In this document: positions 41,119-50,061 of the stretch, in pieces | Numbering within the stretch: position 1 is the first letter of the stretch | Layout: each line of letters begins with the position of its first letter | Origin: Fen-183 sp036504335 | Lineage (GTDB): Bacteria > Acidobacteriota > Thermoanaerobaculia > UBA5066 | DNA length: 64,000 bases | Direction: 5' to 3' | Assembly (NCBI GenBank): GCA_036504335.1 | Contig: DASXVJ010000034.1 | Coordinates: forward strand, 1 to 64,000 | The notes under the pieces: model-generated | The model's input: only the letters and a program-made list of their open reading frames with translations | What the model was told of the DNA's origin: nothing | Databases searched by the model: none | Position numbers and translations under genes: made by a program

Positions 41119-42495
41119 ATGTCCACAAGACTCTCCATCCACAAGTTCGGCGGCACCTCGCTCGGAGACGCCGACCGCATCCGCAATGCCGCCCGGCTCC
41201 TTTCCGCCGCGCGCCGCAGGGGCCGGGTCGTGGCGGTCGCCTCCGCGATGGGGGGCGTCACGGACGTTCTTCTCGGAGCCGCCCGCGAGGCCGAGCGCGG
41301 CCGCATCGGGCCCGCCCGCGCCGCCGTCGAGGCGCTGCGCGAGCGCCACGAGGCCGCCGCGCGGGCGCTCGGCGTGCGCTTCGACGCCGCTCCCCTCCGT
41401 GAGCTCTCCGCCGCCCTCGAGGGCGTCGCGCTCCTGCGCGAGCGGACCGCGCGCGTCACCGACCTCGTGTCCTCCTTCGGCGAGCGCCTCTCGGCGCCGC
41501 TCCTCGCCGCGACGCTCGTGAAGGCGGGAGTCCCGGCGCGGGCCGTGGACGCGCGCGAGATGCTCGTCACGGACGACCGGCACGGCGCCGCGACGTGCGA
41601 CCGCAGGAAGAGCGACCCGCGCGTCAAGCGGCGGCTGAGGCCGCTCCTTGCGAGCGGCGTCCTCCCCGTCGTGACGGGCTTCATCGCGAGGAACGCGGGG
41701 GGCGAGACGACGACGCTCGGCCGCTCGGGGTCCGACACGACGGCCGCCCTTCTGGGCGCCGCCCTCGGCGCGAAGGAGGTCGTGATCTGGACGGACGTGG
41801 ACGGCGTTCTCTCGGCAGACCCGCGCCTCGTGCCCGGCGCACGGCTCCTCCGGCGCCTCTCCTACCGCGAGGCGGCGGAGATGACGTACTTCGGCGCGAA
41901 GGTGCTCCACTTCCCGGCCGTCCTTCCGGCGATCGCCGAGGAGATCCCGCTCGTCATCCGCAACTCGTTCCACCCGGAGCGCCCGGGGACGACGATCGCC
42001 CTGAAGGGAGACGGAGCGCGCGGCGTCCGCGCCGTGACCGCGATCTCCGGGCTGTGCCTCCTCTCGCTCGACGGCAAGGGCATGACCGGCATTCCCGGGA
42101 TCGCCGCGCGCGTCTTCGGCGCCACGGCGCGGCTCGGCGTTTCGGTCGTCATGTTCTCGCAGGCGTCCTCCGAGCAGAACATCGCGCTCGTGATCCCCGA
42201 CGGGGACCGCGCGCGCACGGTCGCGGCGCTCGACCAGGAGTTCCGGTTCGAGCGCCTCACGGGCTCGATCGACGGCGTGACGGCGCGGACGCCGATCGCG
42301 GTCGTCGCGGCCGTGGGCGACGGGATGCGCGGCACGCGGGGGATCGCCGCGAAAGTCTTCGCCGCAGCGGCGCGCGCGGGCGTGAACGTCGAAGCGATCG
42401 CGCAGGGCAGCTCCGAATGCAACATCTCCTTCGCGGTGGACGGCAAAGACCGTGAGAAGGCGGTGAGGGCCCTGCATCGCGTCGTGACGACATGA
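41119..42495 (+). CDS. lysC: Aspartate kinase
   Basis: 458 aa. It phosphorylates aspartate, the first step toward Lys, Thr and Met. N-terminal kinase signature IHKFGGTSLGD; FIARNAGGETTTLGRSGSDTTAALLGAALGA binds substrates; EAAEMTYFGAKVLHF is characteristic. Two ACT domains follow (about 310-380 and 390-458), usual for feedback control by lysine or threonine. An in-frame start 27 nt earlier exists but adds unconserved residues. First gene of lysC-thrB-thrC; ATGA overlap with thrB. Confidence 0.95.
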   Translation: MSTRLSIHKFGGTSLGDADRIRNAARLLSAARRRGRVVAVASAMGGVTDVLLGAAREAERGRIGPARAAVEALRERHEAAARALGVRFDAAPLRELSAALEGVALLRERTARVTDLVSSFGERLSAPLLAATLVKAGVPARAVDAREMLVTDDRHGAATCDRRKSDPRVKRRLRPLLASGVLPVVTGFIARNAGGETTTLGRSGSDTTAALLGAALGAKEVVIWTDVDGVLSADPRLVPGARLLRRLSYREAAEMTYFGAKVLHFPAVLPAIAEEIPLVIRNSFHPERPGTTIALKGDGARGVRAVTAISGLCLLSLDGKGMTGIPGIAARVFGATARLGVSVVMFSQASSEQNIALVIPDGDRARTVAALDQEFRFERLTGSIDGVTARTPIAVVAAVGDGMRGTRGIAAKVFAAAARAGVNVEAIAQGSSECNISFAVDGKDREKAVRALHRVVTT

Positions 42496-43490
42496 GCCGA
42501 GGAAGGCCGTTCTCGGCGCGCCCCTCCTCACCTTCAAAGAAAATCTCCTCCTGGGTCTCCGTCTTCGCGCCCGCCTCGGTCGCGAACTTCGGCGTGGGCT
42601 ACGACGTCCTCGGCGCCGCCCTCGAGGGCCCCGGCGACGTGGTCCGCGCGCGCCTCACGGACAGGCCGGGCGTCCGCCTCCTCGGGATCTCGGGCGACGG
42701 CGGACGCCTGCCGCTCTCGGCGCGCCGCAACACGGCCGCGGTCGCCGCCGCCGCCGTCCTCGAGGCGGCGGGGGAGCGCCGCCGCGGCGTCGAGCTGACG
42801 CTCGAGAAGGGCCTCCCGCTCTCGAGCGGCATGGGCTCGTCTGCGGCGTCGGCCGCCGCCGGCGCGCTCGCCGCAGGGCTTCTCGTCGGCATGACGGACC
42901 GCGCCGCGCTCCTCCGCCCGGCGCTCCTCGGCGAGCACGTCGCGGACGGCTCCTGGCACGGTGACAACGTCTTCGCGTCACTCCTGGGCGGGCTCGTCCT
43001 CGTCCCGTCGTCCGACCCCGAGGGGCCGCTTGCGCCCGTGCGCCTCGAGGCGCCCGCGCACCTGCGCCTCGTCCTCGTCCACCCGGCGCTCGAGCTCGAG
43101 ACGCGCCGCGCCCGCGGCGTCGTCCCGCGCAGGGTCCCGATGGCCGTCCACACGGCGCATGCGGCGTCGCTCGCGAGTTTCGTCGCGGCCCTCGCCGACG
43201 GCGACCTCGCGCGCGCGGGACGCGCCCTGCTCGAGGACCGGCTCGTCGATCCCGCGCGGCTGCCGCTCATTCCCGGCGGACGCGCCGTTCTCGACGCCAT
43301 GCTCGCCGCCGGCGCGCACGGCGCCTGCCTCGCCGGCGCCGGCCCGTCGCTTCTCGCGCTCACGGAAGACGGGCCCGTCGCCGCCCGGATCGCGCGCGCC
43401 GCGGACGCCGCCTGGCGGCGGGCCGGAGTCGCCGCCCACGCCTCCGTCCACCGCCTCGACGCGAAGGGCGCGCGGCGCGTCCGCTCATAA
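42492..43490 (+). CDS. thrB: Homoserine kinase
   Basis: 332 aa, GHMP-kinase family. It phosphorylates homoserine. ATP loop PLSSGMGSSAASAAAGA, VFAPASVANFGVGYDVLG near the N-terminus, and GSWHGDNVFASLLGG are typical. The first 20 or so residues form an extension containing SSPSKKIS, encoded by a dispersed-repeat arm; the conserved fold starts after it. Start overlaps the lysC stop. The stop codon lies inside the -10-like hexamer of thrC. Confidence 0.94.
   Translation: MSRGRPFSARPSSPSKKISSWVSVFAPASVANFGVGYDVLGAALEGPGDVVRARLTDRPGVRLLGISGDGGRLPLSARRNTAAVAAAAVLEAAGERRRGVELTLEKGLPLSSGMGSSAASAAAGALAAGLLVGMTDRAALLRPALLGEHVADGSWHGDNVFASLLGGLVLVPSSDPEGPLAPVRLEAPAHLRLVLVHPALELETRRARGVVPRRVPMAVHTAHAASLASFVAALADGDLARAGRALLEDRLVDPARLPLIPGGRAVLDAMLAAGAHGACLAGAGPSLLALTEDGPVAARIARAADAAWRRAGVAAHASVHRLDAKGARRVRS
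42521..42550 (+). repeat. Dispersed-repeat arm at the thrB N-terminus
   Basis: A single forward arm (CTCACCTTCAAAGAAAATCT core), read in the same frame as the hemC and HhH copies to give SSPSKK. No clear reverse partner upstream. Confidence 0.6.
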
Positions 43491-43491
43491 T
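43486..43491 (+). promoter_or_regulatory. -10-like CATAAT before thrC
   Basis: CATAAT ends 6 nt before the thrC ATG and contains the thrB stop codon TAA. It may give thrC its own leaderless mRNA in addition to read-through from lysC-thrB. Confidence 0.3.
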
Positions 43492-43497
43492 CGGCCG

Positions 43498-44802
43498 ATG
43501 CCCGCGCCCTCCGTCGCCGCCCGCTTCCGCTGCGTCGCCTGCGCCGCGGAGTACCCGCTCGCCGAGGCGCGCACCGCCTGCGCCGCCTGCGGCGAGCTCC
43601 TCGACGTCGCGCCGGATCTCGCCTCGTTCGGGTATTCGGGCGCCGAATGGCGCGACCTCTTCGACCGCCGCCGCACGGCGCCCGGCTCGCCCGAAACGCG
43701 CGCGTTCGAGCGCAGCGGCGTCTGGCGCTACCGCGAGCACGTCCTGCCGGGCCTCGACCCGGAACTCCTCGTGAGCAAGCCCGAGGGCGCGACGCGCCTC
43801 TACGCGGGCGGGGCTCTCGGGGACGAACTGGGGCTCTCGCGCCTCTTCGTCAAACACGAGGGCGAGAACCCGACGCTCTCCTTCAAGGACCGCGGGATGG
43901 CGGCGGGGGTCACGTGGGCGAAGGCCTGCGGCTTCCCGCTCGTGGGCTGCGCGTCGACGGGCGACACGTCGGCGGCGCTCGCGGCCTATGCGGCCGAGGC
44001 GCCCGGGATGCGCGCCGTGGTCCTCCTGCCGCACGCGAAGATCACGGACGAGCAGCTCTCCCAGGCGCTCGCGTACGGCGCGACGACGCTCGGCCTCGAC
44101 ACGGACTTCGACGGCTGCATGCGGATCGTCGCCGCCCTCGCGGACGAGGGGCGCGTGTACCTCCTGAACTCGAAGAACGCCGTCCGCCTCGAGGGACAGA
44201 AGACGATCGGCTTCGAGGCGATCCACGACCTCGGCTGGTCGGTCCCGGACTGGTTCGTGGTGCCCGTCGGCAACGCCGGAAACGTCTCGGCGATCGGCAA
44301 GGGCCTGCGCGAGTGGCTCTCGCTCGGCATCCTCGAAACGAAGCCGCGCATCGCGGGCATCCAGGCCGACGCGGCGGACCCGTTCTACCTCTCGTACAAG
44401 GCGGGATTCAGGGAGCGCGTCACGCGCGTCGCGGGCGACACGGCGGCCTCGGCAATCCGGATCGGCGCGCCCGTCTCGCACCCGAAGGCGCAGCGCGAGA
44501 TCGGCTTTTTCGACGGCGTCGTCGAGCGCGTGACCGAGGCCGAGCTCCTCGACGCCTTCGCGCTCGCGAACCGGCACGGCCTCGCGATCTGCCCGAACTC
44601 CGCCGTCGCGCTCGCGGGCGCCGCGAAGCTGCGGAGAGACGGCGTCATCAAGAAGAGCGATCTCGTCGTCGTCGTCGCGACCGCGCACGCGCTCAAGTTC
44701 TCGGGGACGATGGCCGCGTACCACCGCGGAGCGGGCCGCCTCGCGAACCCCCCGCTCCGCGTCCCGGCGACGCTCGACGCCGTCCGCGCCGCGCTGGGCT
44801 AG
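43498..44802 (+). CDS. thrC: Threonine synthase with N-terminal zinc ribbon
   Basis: 434 aa. It converts O-phosphohomoserine to threonine with PLP. Cys12, Cys15, Cys28 and Cys31 form a CxxC...CxxC ribbon before the fold II PLP domain. The PLP lysine lies in NPTLSFKDRGMAAGVTWA. VGCASTGDTSAALAAYAA and VPVGNAGNVSAIGKGL bind cofactor and phosphate. It lies 7 nt after thrB. The pathway genes hom and asd are not here. Confidence 0.95.
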   Translation: MPAPSVAARFRCVACAAEYPLAEARTACAACGELLDVAPDLASFGYSGAEWRDLFDRRRTAPGSPETRAFERSGVWRYREHVLPGLDPELLVSKPEGATRLYAGGALGDELGLSRLFVKHEGENPTLSFKDRGMAAGVTWAKACGFPLVGCASTGDTSAALAAYAAEAPGMRAVVLLPHAKITDEQLSQALAYGATTLGLDTDFDGCMRIVAALADEGRVYLLNSKNAVRLEGQKTIGFEAIHDLGWSVPDWFVVPVGNAGNVSAIGKGLREWLSLGILETKPRIAGIQADAADPFYLSYKAGFRERVTRVAGDTAASAIRIGAPVSHPKAQREIGFFDGVVERVTEAELLDAFALANRHGLAICPNSAVALAGAAKLRRDGVIKKSDLVVVVATAHALKFSGTMAAYHRGAGRLANPPLRVPATLDAVRAALG

Positions 44803-44805
44803 TCG

Positions 44806-44827
44806 GCCCCCTCAGCTGCCCGGGGGC
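44806..44827. terminator. Convergent hairpin between thrC and the FHA gene
   Basis: GCCCCC (44806-44811) pairs with GGGGGC (44822-44827) across a 10-nt loop, just past the thrC stop and over the last codons of the facing FHA gene. Confidence 0.35.
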
Positions 44828-45531
44828 TGGTTCTCGTGCGGGCCGCCGCTCCGGATGAGCATGAGCGTCGTCGTCCCGATCTCGAACTCGGTGCGACTCT
44901 CGAGCTCCATCCGGCCGATCCGCTGGTCGGAAACATACGTCCCGTTCGTCGAGCCGAGGTCCACGAGGAACACGTGCTCGTCCATGACCTCGATGGCGGC
45001 GTGCTGGCGCGAACACTGGATGTCCGACACGACGATGTCGGCGTTCGCGCGGCCGATCACGACCCGCGGCTTGTCGATCTCGAAGATGCGGCCCGAGTCC
45101 GGACCCGAGATGCACGCGAGGGACAGGCGGACGCCCTCGGGCAGCCGGAGCGGCCGCGCCATTCCCCGCGCGGCCGCGGGGACCGGGACCTTGTCCGTCG
45201 TCGGGCGGCCCGGGTCGGCTTGCGGCGGCGGGGACGTCTCTCCGGACGGCGTGGTCGCCAGAATGGCCGCGCGGGCGGGCCCGCCCGGAATTCCTCCCGC
45301 CTCGCGGCGCTTGCTCGCCTCGGTCATCGCGGTCTCGTCGAGAGAGAACTCGTCGGCTCCGATCGAGCTGGGCCGGCCGGCGCCCGGGGCGACGGTGCCC
45401 GCGAGGCCCGGGTTGCGGATCTCGAAGACGCTGGCGCACTTCGTGCACTTGATGCGCTTGGCGGGCGCGCCGGCAAAGCGCGACTCGTCGTAGTGGTAGC
45501 GCGCCTGGCATGAAGTGCACTGGATGATCAC
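44812..45531 (-). CDS. Zinc-ribbon and FHA-domain protein
   Basis: 239 aa from GTG. An N-terminal zinc ribbon with Cys5, Cys8, Cys29 and Cys32 (MJ0042-type, common in myxobacteria and acidobacteria) is followed by a flexible linker of about 85 residues. A C-terminal FHA domain follows (RVVIGRANADIVVSD, CSRQHAAIEV, DLGSTNGTYV), which binds phosphothreonine peptides. It is probably a signalling adaptor for Ser/Thr kinases, none of which is in the window. Confidence 0.85.
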   Translation of the reverse strand: MIIQCTSCQARYHYDESRFAGAPAKRIKCTKCASVFEIRNPGLAGTVAPGAGRPSSIGADEFSLDETAMTEASKRREAGGIPGGPARAAILATTPSGETSPPPQADPGRPTTDKVPVPAAARGMARPLRLPEGVRLSLACISGPDSGRIFEIDKPRVVIGRANADIVVSDIQCSRQHAAIEVMDEHVFLVDLGSTNGTYVSDQRIGRMELESRTEFEIGTTTLMLIRSGGPHENQPPGS

Positions 45532-45555
45532 GAGTGAATACCGGCCCTCAATCGC

Positions 45556-45561
45556 ATTTTA
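45556..45561 (-). promoter_or_regulatory. -10-like TAAAAT upstream of the FHA gene
   Basis: TAAAAT lies 24 nt before the GTG start on the minus strand, giving a predicted leader of under 20 nt without a Shine-Dalgarno. Confidence 0.3.
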
Positions 45562-45595
45562 GCCGGTTACGCCGCGGGACGCGCGGACCTCGCGA

Positions 45596-46777
45596 TCAAG
45601 CCCGCGTCGCGCGCCGCGCCCGCGCGACGACGCGCGGAACGGCCTCGAGCAGGCGCTCCACGTCGCGTTCCGTGGACGTGCGCCCGAAAGAGATCCGGAG
45701 CGTCGCCTTCGCGTCGGCCGGCGTGAGGCCGAGGGCGACGAGGACGCGGCTCGGGGCCGTCGTCCCCGCGTGGCAGGCCGACCCGGCGGAAACCGCGACG
45801 CCTTCGAGGTCGAGCGCCGCGACGAGCGTCTCGGCCTCGGCGCCCGGAAACACGACCGACGTCGCCGTCGGGAGGCGCGAGCCGCCGGCCGCGTTGACCC
45901 GGGCCCCGGGGACGGCCGCGAGAAGGCCCGCCTCGAGCTTGTCGCGGAGCGCGGTGAGCCGGACGCCCTCGCCCGCGAGGCGCTCGCGGGCGAGGCGGGA
46001 CGCCTCGCCGAGACCGACGAGGGCGGCGACGTTCTCCGTGCCGCCGCGCCGGCCCCGCTCCTGCCCGCCGCCCGCCGCGAGCGCGAAGACGCGCACGCCG
46101 GGCCGGACCCAGAGGGCGCCGGCCCCCTTCGGGCCGCCGAACTTGTGGGCGGCGATCGCGAGGAAGTCGACTCCGAGCGCCTGGACGTCCACGGGGATCT
46201 TCCCCGCGGCCTGGACGGCGTCGGCGTGGACGAGGGCGCCCGCCCTCCGGGCCGCCGCCGCGAAGGACGGCAGTTCGTCGAAGACGGCGCCCGTCTCGTT
46301 GTTGGCGAGGATCGCGGCGACCAGGGCGGTTTCGGCGCCTGCCGGGGAAAGATCGCGGGGGATGCCGCGCGCGTCCACCCCCAGCTCGCGGACCTCGAAG
46401 CCATCCGGCGCGAGGGCGAGCGCGGCTTCGCGGACGGCCGCGTGCTCGGCCGCGGTGAAGAGCACGCCGCGCCGAGCGGGATCGGCCTCCCGGGCGGCGC
46501 GCGCTCCCCCGCGGACGGCCAGGTTGTCGCCCTCGGTCCCGCCGGACGTGAAGACGACGCCGCCCGGCTGCGCGTTGAGGAGCCTCGCCACCTCCTCGCG
46601 GGCCCGCTCGACGGCCGCGCGGGCGGCGCGCCCGGGCCCGTGGACGGACGACGGATTGGCCGCGAGGCCGGCGAGCCAGGGGCGCATCGCCTCGAAGACG
46701 TCCGGATCGAGCGGCGTCGTCGCGTGGTGATCCGCGTAGAGGACGGAAGGTGCGCTCAGAAGTGACCCCGGTCGCAT
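45596..46777 (-). CDS. Cysteine desulfurase (NifS/IscS family)
   Basis: 393 aa from ATG; a TTG at 46795 and a CTG at 46759 are other candidates. A PLP enzyme that frees sulfur from cysteine for Fe-S clusters and thio-cofactors. The lysine lies in AAHKFGGPKGAGALW. The catalytic Cys loop is SAGSACHAGTTAPSRVLVALGL, typical of group I enzymes. FTSGGTEGDNLAVRG, ANNETGAVFD and HADAVQAAGKIPVDV also match. No iscU or tRNA thiolase is adjacent. Start is uncertain because no Shine-Dalgarno precedes any candidate at good spacing. Confidence 0.92.
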   Translation of the reverse strand: MRPGSLLSAPSVLYADHHATTPLDPDVFEAMRPWLAGLAANPSSVHGPGRAARAAVERAREEVARLLNAQPGGVVFTSGGTEGDNLAVRGGARAAREADPARRGVLFTAAEHAAVREAALALAPDGFEVRELGVDARGIPRDLSPAGAETALVAAILANNETGAVFDELPSFAAAARRAGALVHADAVQAAGKIPVDVQALGVDFLAIAAHKFGGPKGAGALWVRPGVRVFALAAGGGQERGRRGGTENVAALVGLGEASRLARERLAGEGVRLTALRDKLEAGLLAAVPGARVNAAGGSRLPTATSVVFPGAEAETLVAALDLEGVAVSAGSACHAGTTAPSRVLVALGLTPADAKATLRISFGRTSTERDVERLLEAVPRVVARARRATRA

Positions 46778-46889
46778 TCTAAGGAGGAAACGCAACCTCC
46801 GGCCCCGGGTTCTGCGTACAGAAGAGATGACGTCTCAGGTTGGAACCCGTCTTGCTGCGCTCCCGGGGATGGAAGGGGTGCGCGCGCGG

Positions 46890-49800
46890 ATGGAAAACCG
46901 GAGAATGCGGCGCATGAAGGCGGGCCTGACCCTCGGAGCTGCGGTTTTCGCGGCGGCCGGCGTCGCCGCCGGCCAGGCGCCGCCGCCGCTCGTCTCGACC
47001 GCGCCGCCCGTTCCCGAGGCGCAGATGGCCCGCTCACCGGAGGCCCTCAGGCTCTTCGGCCGGCTGGACGACGACCGGGCCGTCGTCTTCATTGCCTCCG
47101 GGCCGGCTGACGCCCGCGTCACCGTGCGCTGCCCGGGCCTGTTCCGGGCGGTCGAGATCTGGACGTACCTCGAGCACCCAACGCTCGGAAAGAACGCGCG
47201 CATTCTCTTCTACCCGGAGACGCCGACCGGGTCGTACCGGTACTGGACGGTCCTGGAAGGCGAGGCGGCGCTCTTTCCGCCGTCCGACAAGACGCCGTCG
47301 CTCGCGGACGTCGAAAAGAGCGCGGGTTCCTGCCCGGACGTCGCGATGCTCGTTTCGGCCGCGAGAGACGTCGCGCGCCGCCAGGGCGACAACAACGGCG
47401 GGCTCGCCGAGCGCGGCGCGCTCGCGGTGCCGCACTTCGTCCCGCCGCCCGGCGCCAAGGTCGAGGCGCCCGCGCCGCTTCTCGTCTCGAACAAGCCGCT
47501 GACCACCAGGGAGCGGAAGAAGCTCACCGCGGAGGCGCCCGAAAGGGTCCGCCGCTTCCTCGACGACGTCGAGCCGATCATCACGGAGGTCGAGCGCGAC
47601 ACGCTCCTCAAGCTGACCGAGGACTACCAGCGCGACCGGTTCGTCGACGACTTCTGGAAGCGCCGTTCGACGTCCCCGGACGGGATGCGGACGCCGTTCC
47701 AGGACATCTACGAGATGCGCCTCGCCGAGGCCAAGCGGCTCTTCGGGAACACGAACACGGACATGGGCCGGATCTACCTGCTGCACGGAGCGCCAAACGG
47801 CATCCGCAAGATCGACTGCCAGGACATCTACTGGCCGCTCCAGATCTGGTACTACGAGCGCATCGACGAGCTGCGGATGTCCAAGGTGCTCCTGCTCTTC
47901 TACCAGCAGCTCGGGGTCGGCGACTACCGCCTCTGGACTCCGCTGGACGGGCAGGGCGCGCTCATCGTCGGGAACATCGCGGGTGCCCTGAGCTCGGGCG
48001 GAGGGGCGCGGCGCGTCGACGTGACGCGCTGCAGCGAGTACCGCGACGTCATGGCCGCCGTGAACACCGTCGCCGCGAACTTCGGAACGATCGGCGGCAT
48101 GAAGATGGCCGACGACCTCAGGACGGCCGCCAAACCCGACGTCGAGGGCGCCGACCGGATCCTCCAGCTGACGACGGACATCCCGGCCGGCGCGGCCGTG
48201 CTGCCCATCCAGCGCGTCTTTCGCTTTCCCGAGCTCGTCGGGAGCCGGATGCGGATGGAGCTCGCCGTCCTCCTCGAGCGCGAGTCGCTCACGAAGAAGC
48301 AGATCGGCGAGGAGAGCTTCTACGACATCGACCTCGTCGGCGAGGTCGTTCGGGACGGGCGGCTCGTGGACAACTTCCGGTACCGCTTCGACTTTCCGGT
48401 CTCGGGCGTGAGCGGGCCGTTCGTGCCGCTCACGATCGAGCGCGAGCTCTATCCGGGCGAGTACCAGTTCCGCGTGAAGGTCCAGGATGCGAACCGCAAC
48501 GCGGCCGCGCTCATCAAGGAAAGGCTGAAAGTCCCGGACATGCCGGAAGCCGCGATGACGCCGGAGGAAAAGGCGGCGCGCGAGGCCGCGAAGAGAGCCG
48601 TCACGGAGCTCGTCGAGAATGCCGGCGCGGCCCGGGGCAGCCTCTCGTTTCTCCCCATCGCGCGCGAGATCGCGACGGGGCTCATCCGGTTCGAGGCGCG
48701 GGCGAGCTCCAACGACGTCTCGTTCACCGAGTTCTTCCTGAACAACACGCGCGTCGTCACGAAGCGCCGCCCGCCCTTCGCGGCGGACCTCGACCTCGGA
48801 GAGCTGCCGCGCAAGCACGTGGTCAAGGTGATCGGCTACTCGAAGGACGGGCAGGCGATCGCGCAGGACGAGATGATCCTGAACGAGGGGCGCGAGGCGT
48901 TCCGGATCCGGATCACGAGCCCGGCCAAGGGCGCGGTCCTCGCGGGCGCCGTGCGCGTCGTCGCGGACCTCGCCGTGCCCGAGACCAAGCGGCTGGAAAA
49001 GGTCGAGTTCTACGTGAACGACCGGCGCGCCGCGACGCTCTTCCAGGAGCCGTTCCAGCAGGTCGTCGACGTCCCGAAGAGCGCGGACCTGGGGTTCCTG
49101 CGCGTCGTCGCGACCCTCGAGGACGGCCAGTCCACCGAGGACCTCCGTTACTACAACGCGCCGAAGTACCTCTCCGAGGAGAACGTCAAGGCCGTCGAGC
49201 TCTACACGTCCGTCCTCGCGAAGGGGCGGCCCGTGACGGGCCTCAAGAAGGAGGCCTTCCAGATCCTCGAGGACGGCGTTCCGCAGGACCTGGACGGATT
49301 CGAGATCGTCACGAACCTTCCGCTCTCGCTCGGGATCGGCGTCGACACCTCGGGGTCGATGGAAGAGTCGATCGTCGAGGCGCAGAAGGCGGCGGTGGAG
49401 TTTCTCAAGGACGTCATGACGAAGAAGGACCGCTCGTTTCTCGTCACCTTCGACAACGAGCCGCAGCTCGTCTCGCGCTTCACGACCGACCGCGACAAGC
49501 TCGCGCAGGCGCTTGCGGGTCTCCGGGCGCAGGGGTCGACGGCGCTGTGGGACGCGCTCGTGTACGGCCTCTACCAGTACCAGGGGACGAAGGGGCGGAA
49601 GGCGTACGTGATTCTGACGGACGGCGAGGACCGCTCCTCGCACTTCACCTTCGACGCCGCGCTCGACTACGCGAAGAAGACGGGCGTGGCGGTCTACTTC
49701 ATCGGTCTCCGAATCGGCTCGACTCAGATCGACGTGCGCCACAAGCTCGGCAAGGTCGCGCGCGAGACCGGCGGCACCGTGTACTACGTCGACAACGCGA

Positions 49801-49967
49801 AAGGGCTCGCGCGGATCTACGCCGAGATCAACGAGGAGCTCCGGAGCCAGTACCTGCTCTCGTACGTCCCGCAGAACAAGTCCCAGACGACGCAGTGGCG
49901 GAAGATCGAGGTCAAGATGACGCCCTCGAGCATGACCGCGCGGACGATCTCGGGGTACTACCCCTGA
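46890..49967 (+). CDS. GWxTD-domain and VWFA-related fusion protein
   Basis: 1025 aa; starts at 46827, 46905 and 46914 are also possible. A signal peptide (MKAGLTLGAAVFAAAGVAAGQA) leads to a GWxTD-type domain (about 220-370: FVDDFWKRRSTSPDGMRTPFQDIYEMRLAEAK, RIYLLHGAPNGIRK, WYYERIDELR). The usual GWF-TD start is diverged to DFWKRR. Beta-rich segments follow, then a VWFA-related domain common in Acidobacteriota, with MIDAS motif IGVDTSGSMEESI, ILTDGEDRSS and LLSYVPQN. Secreted or periplasmic; metal-dependent adhesion or complex assembly is likely. Function unknown. Confidence 0.85.
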   Translation: MENRRMRRMKAGLTLGAAVFAAAGVAAGQAPPPLVSTAPPVPEAQMARSPEALRLFGRLDDDRAVVFIASGPADARVTVRCPGLFRAVEIWTYLEHPTLGKNARILFYPETPTGSYRYWTVLEGEAALFPPSDKTPSLADVEKSAGSCPDVAMLVSAARDVARRQGDNNGGLAERGALAVPHFVPPPGAKVEAPAPLLVSNKPLTTRERKKLTAEAPERVRRFLDDVEPIITEVERDTLLKLTEDYQRDRFVDDFWKRRSTSPDGMRTPFQDIYEMRLAEAKRLFGNTNTDMGRIYLLHGAPNGIRKIDCQDIYWPLQIWYYERIDELRMSKVLLLFYQQLGVGDYRLWTPLDGQGALIVGNIAGALSSGGGARRVDVTRCSEYRDVMAAVNTVAANFGTIGGMKMADDLRTAAKPDVEGADRILQLTTDIPAGAAVLPIQRVFRFPELVGSRMRMELAVLLERESLTKKQIGEESFYDIDLVGEVVRDGRLVDNFRYRFDFPVSGVSGPFVPLTIERELYPGEYQFRVKVQDANRNAAALIKERLKVPDMPEAAMTPEEKAAREAAKRAVTELVENAGAARGSLSFLPIAREIATGLIRFEARASSNDVSFTEFFLNNTRVVTKRRPPFAADLDLGELPRKHVVKVIGYSKDGQAIAQDEMILNEGREAFRIRITSPAKGAVLAGAVRVVADLAVPETKRLEKVEFYVNDRRAATLFQEPFQQVVDVPKSADLGFLRVVATLEDGQSTEDLRYYNAPKYLSEENVKAVELYTSVLAKGRPVTGLKKEAFQILEDGVPQDLDGFEIVTNLPLSLGIGVDTSGSMEESIVEAQKAAVEFLKDVMTKKDRSFLVTFDNEPQLVSRFTTDRDKLAQALAGLRAQGSTALWDALVYGLYQYQGTKGRKAYVILTDGEDRSSHFTFDAALDYAKKTGVAVYFIGLRIGSTQIDVRHKLGKVARETGGTVYYVDNAKGLARIYAEINEELRSQYLLSYVPQNKSQTTQWRKIEVKMTPSSMTARTISGYYP

Positions 49968-50040
49968 AGGCGCACCACCCCGGCTTTTCTCTGGCGCCCG
50001 CCAGGAGAACGCTGGTGACGAGGATCGTCAGACGGTTCAT
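49912..50040 (-). CDS. Possible small secreted or decayed protein after chrA
   Basis: 42 codons starting MNRLTILVTSVLLAGAR, with AAGAGGAG 5 nt before the ATG. A strong ribosome site and hydrophobic start look like a genuine signal peptide. The remainder (KPGWCAFRGSTPRSSARS) is low-complexity and runs antisense into the 3' end of the GWxTD gene. It could be the remnant of a gene truncated downstream of chrA, or chance. It begins 21 nt past the chrA stop. Confidence 0.3.
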   Translation of the reverse strand: MNRLTILVTSVLLAGAREKPGWCAFRGSTPRSSARSCSRASS

Positions 50041-50061
50041 GTCGTCTCCTCTTCGACGAGT

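Noticed and set aside
42454..42480. Reverse repeat arm at the end of lysC as partner of the thrB arm
   Set aside because: The AAGAC-GTGAGAAGG stretch fits ordinary ACT-domain codons and lacks the GATTTCTTAGAAGG core.
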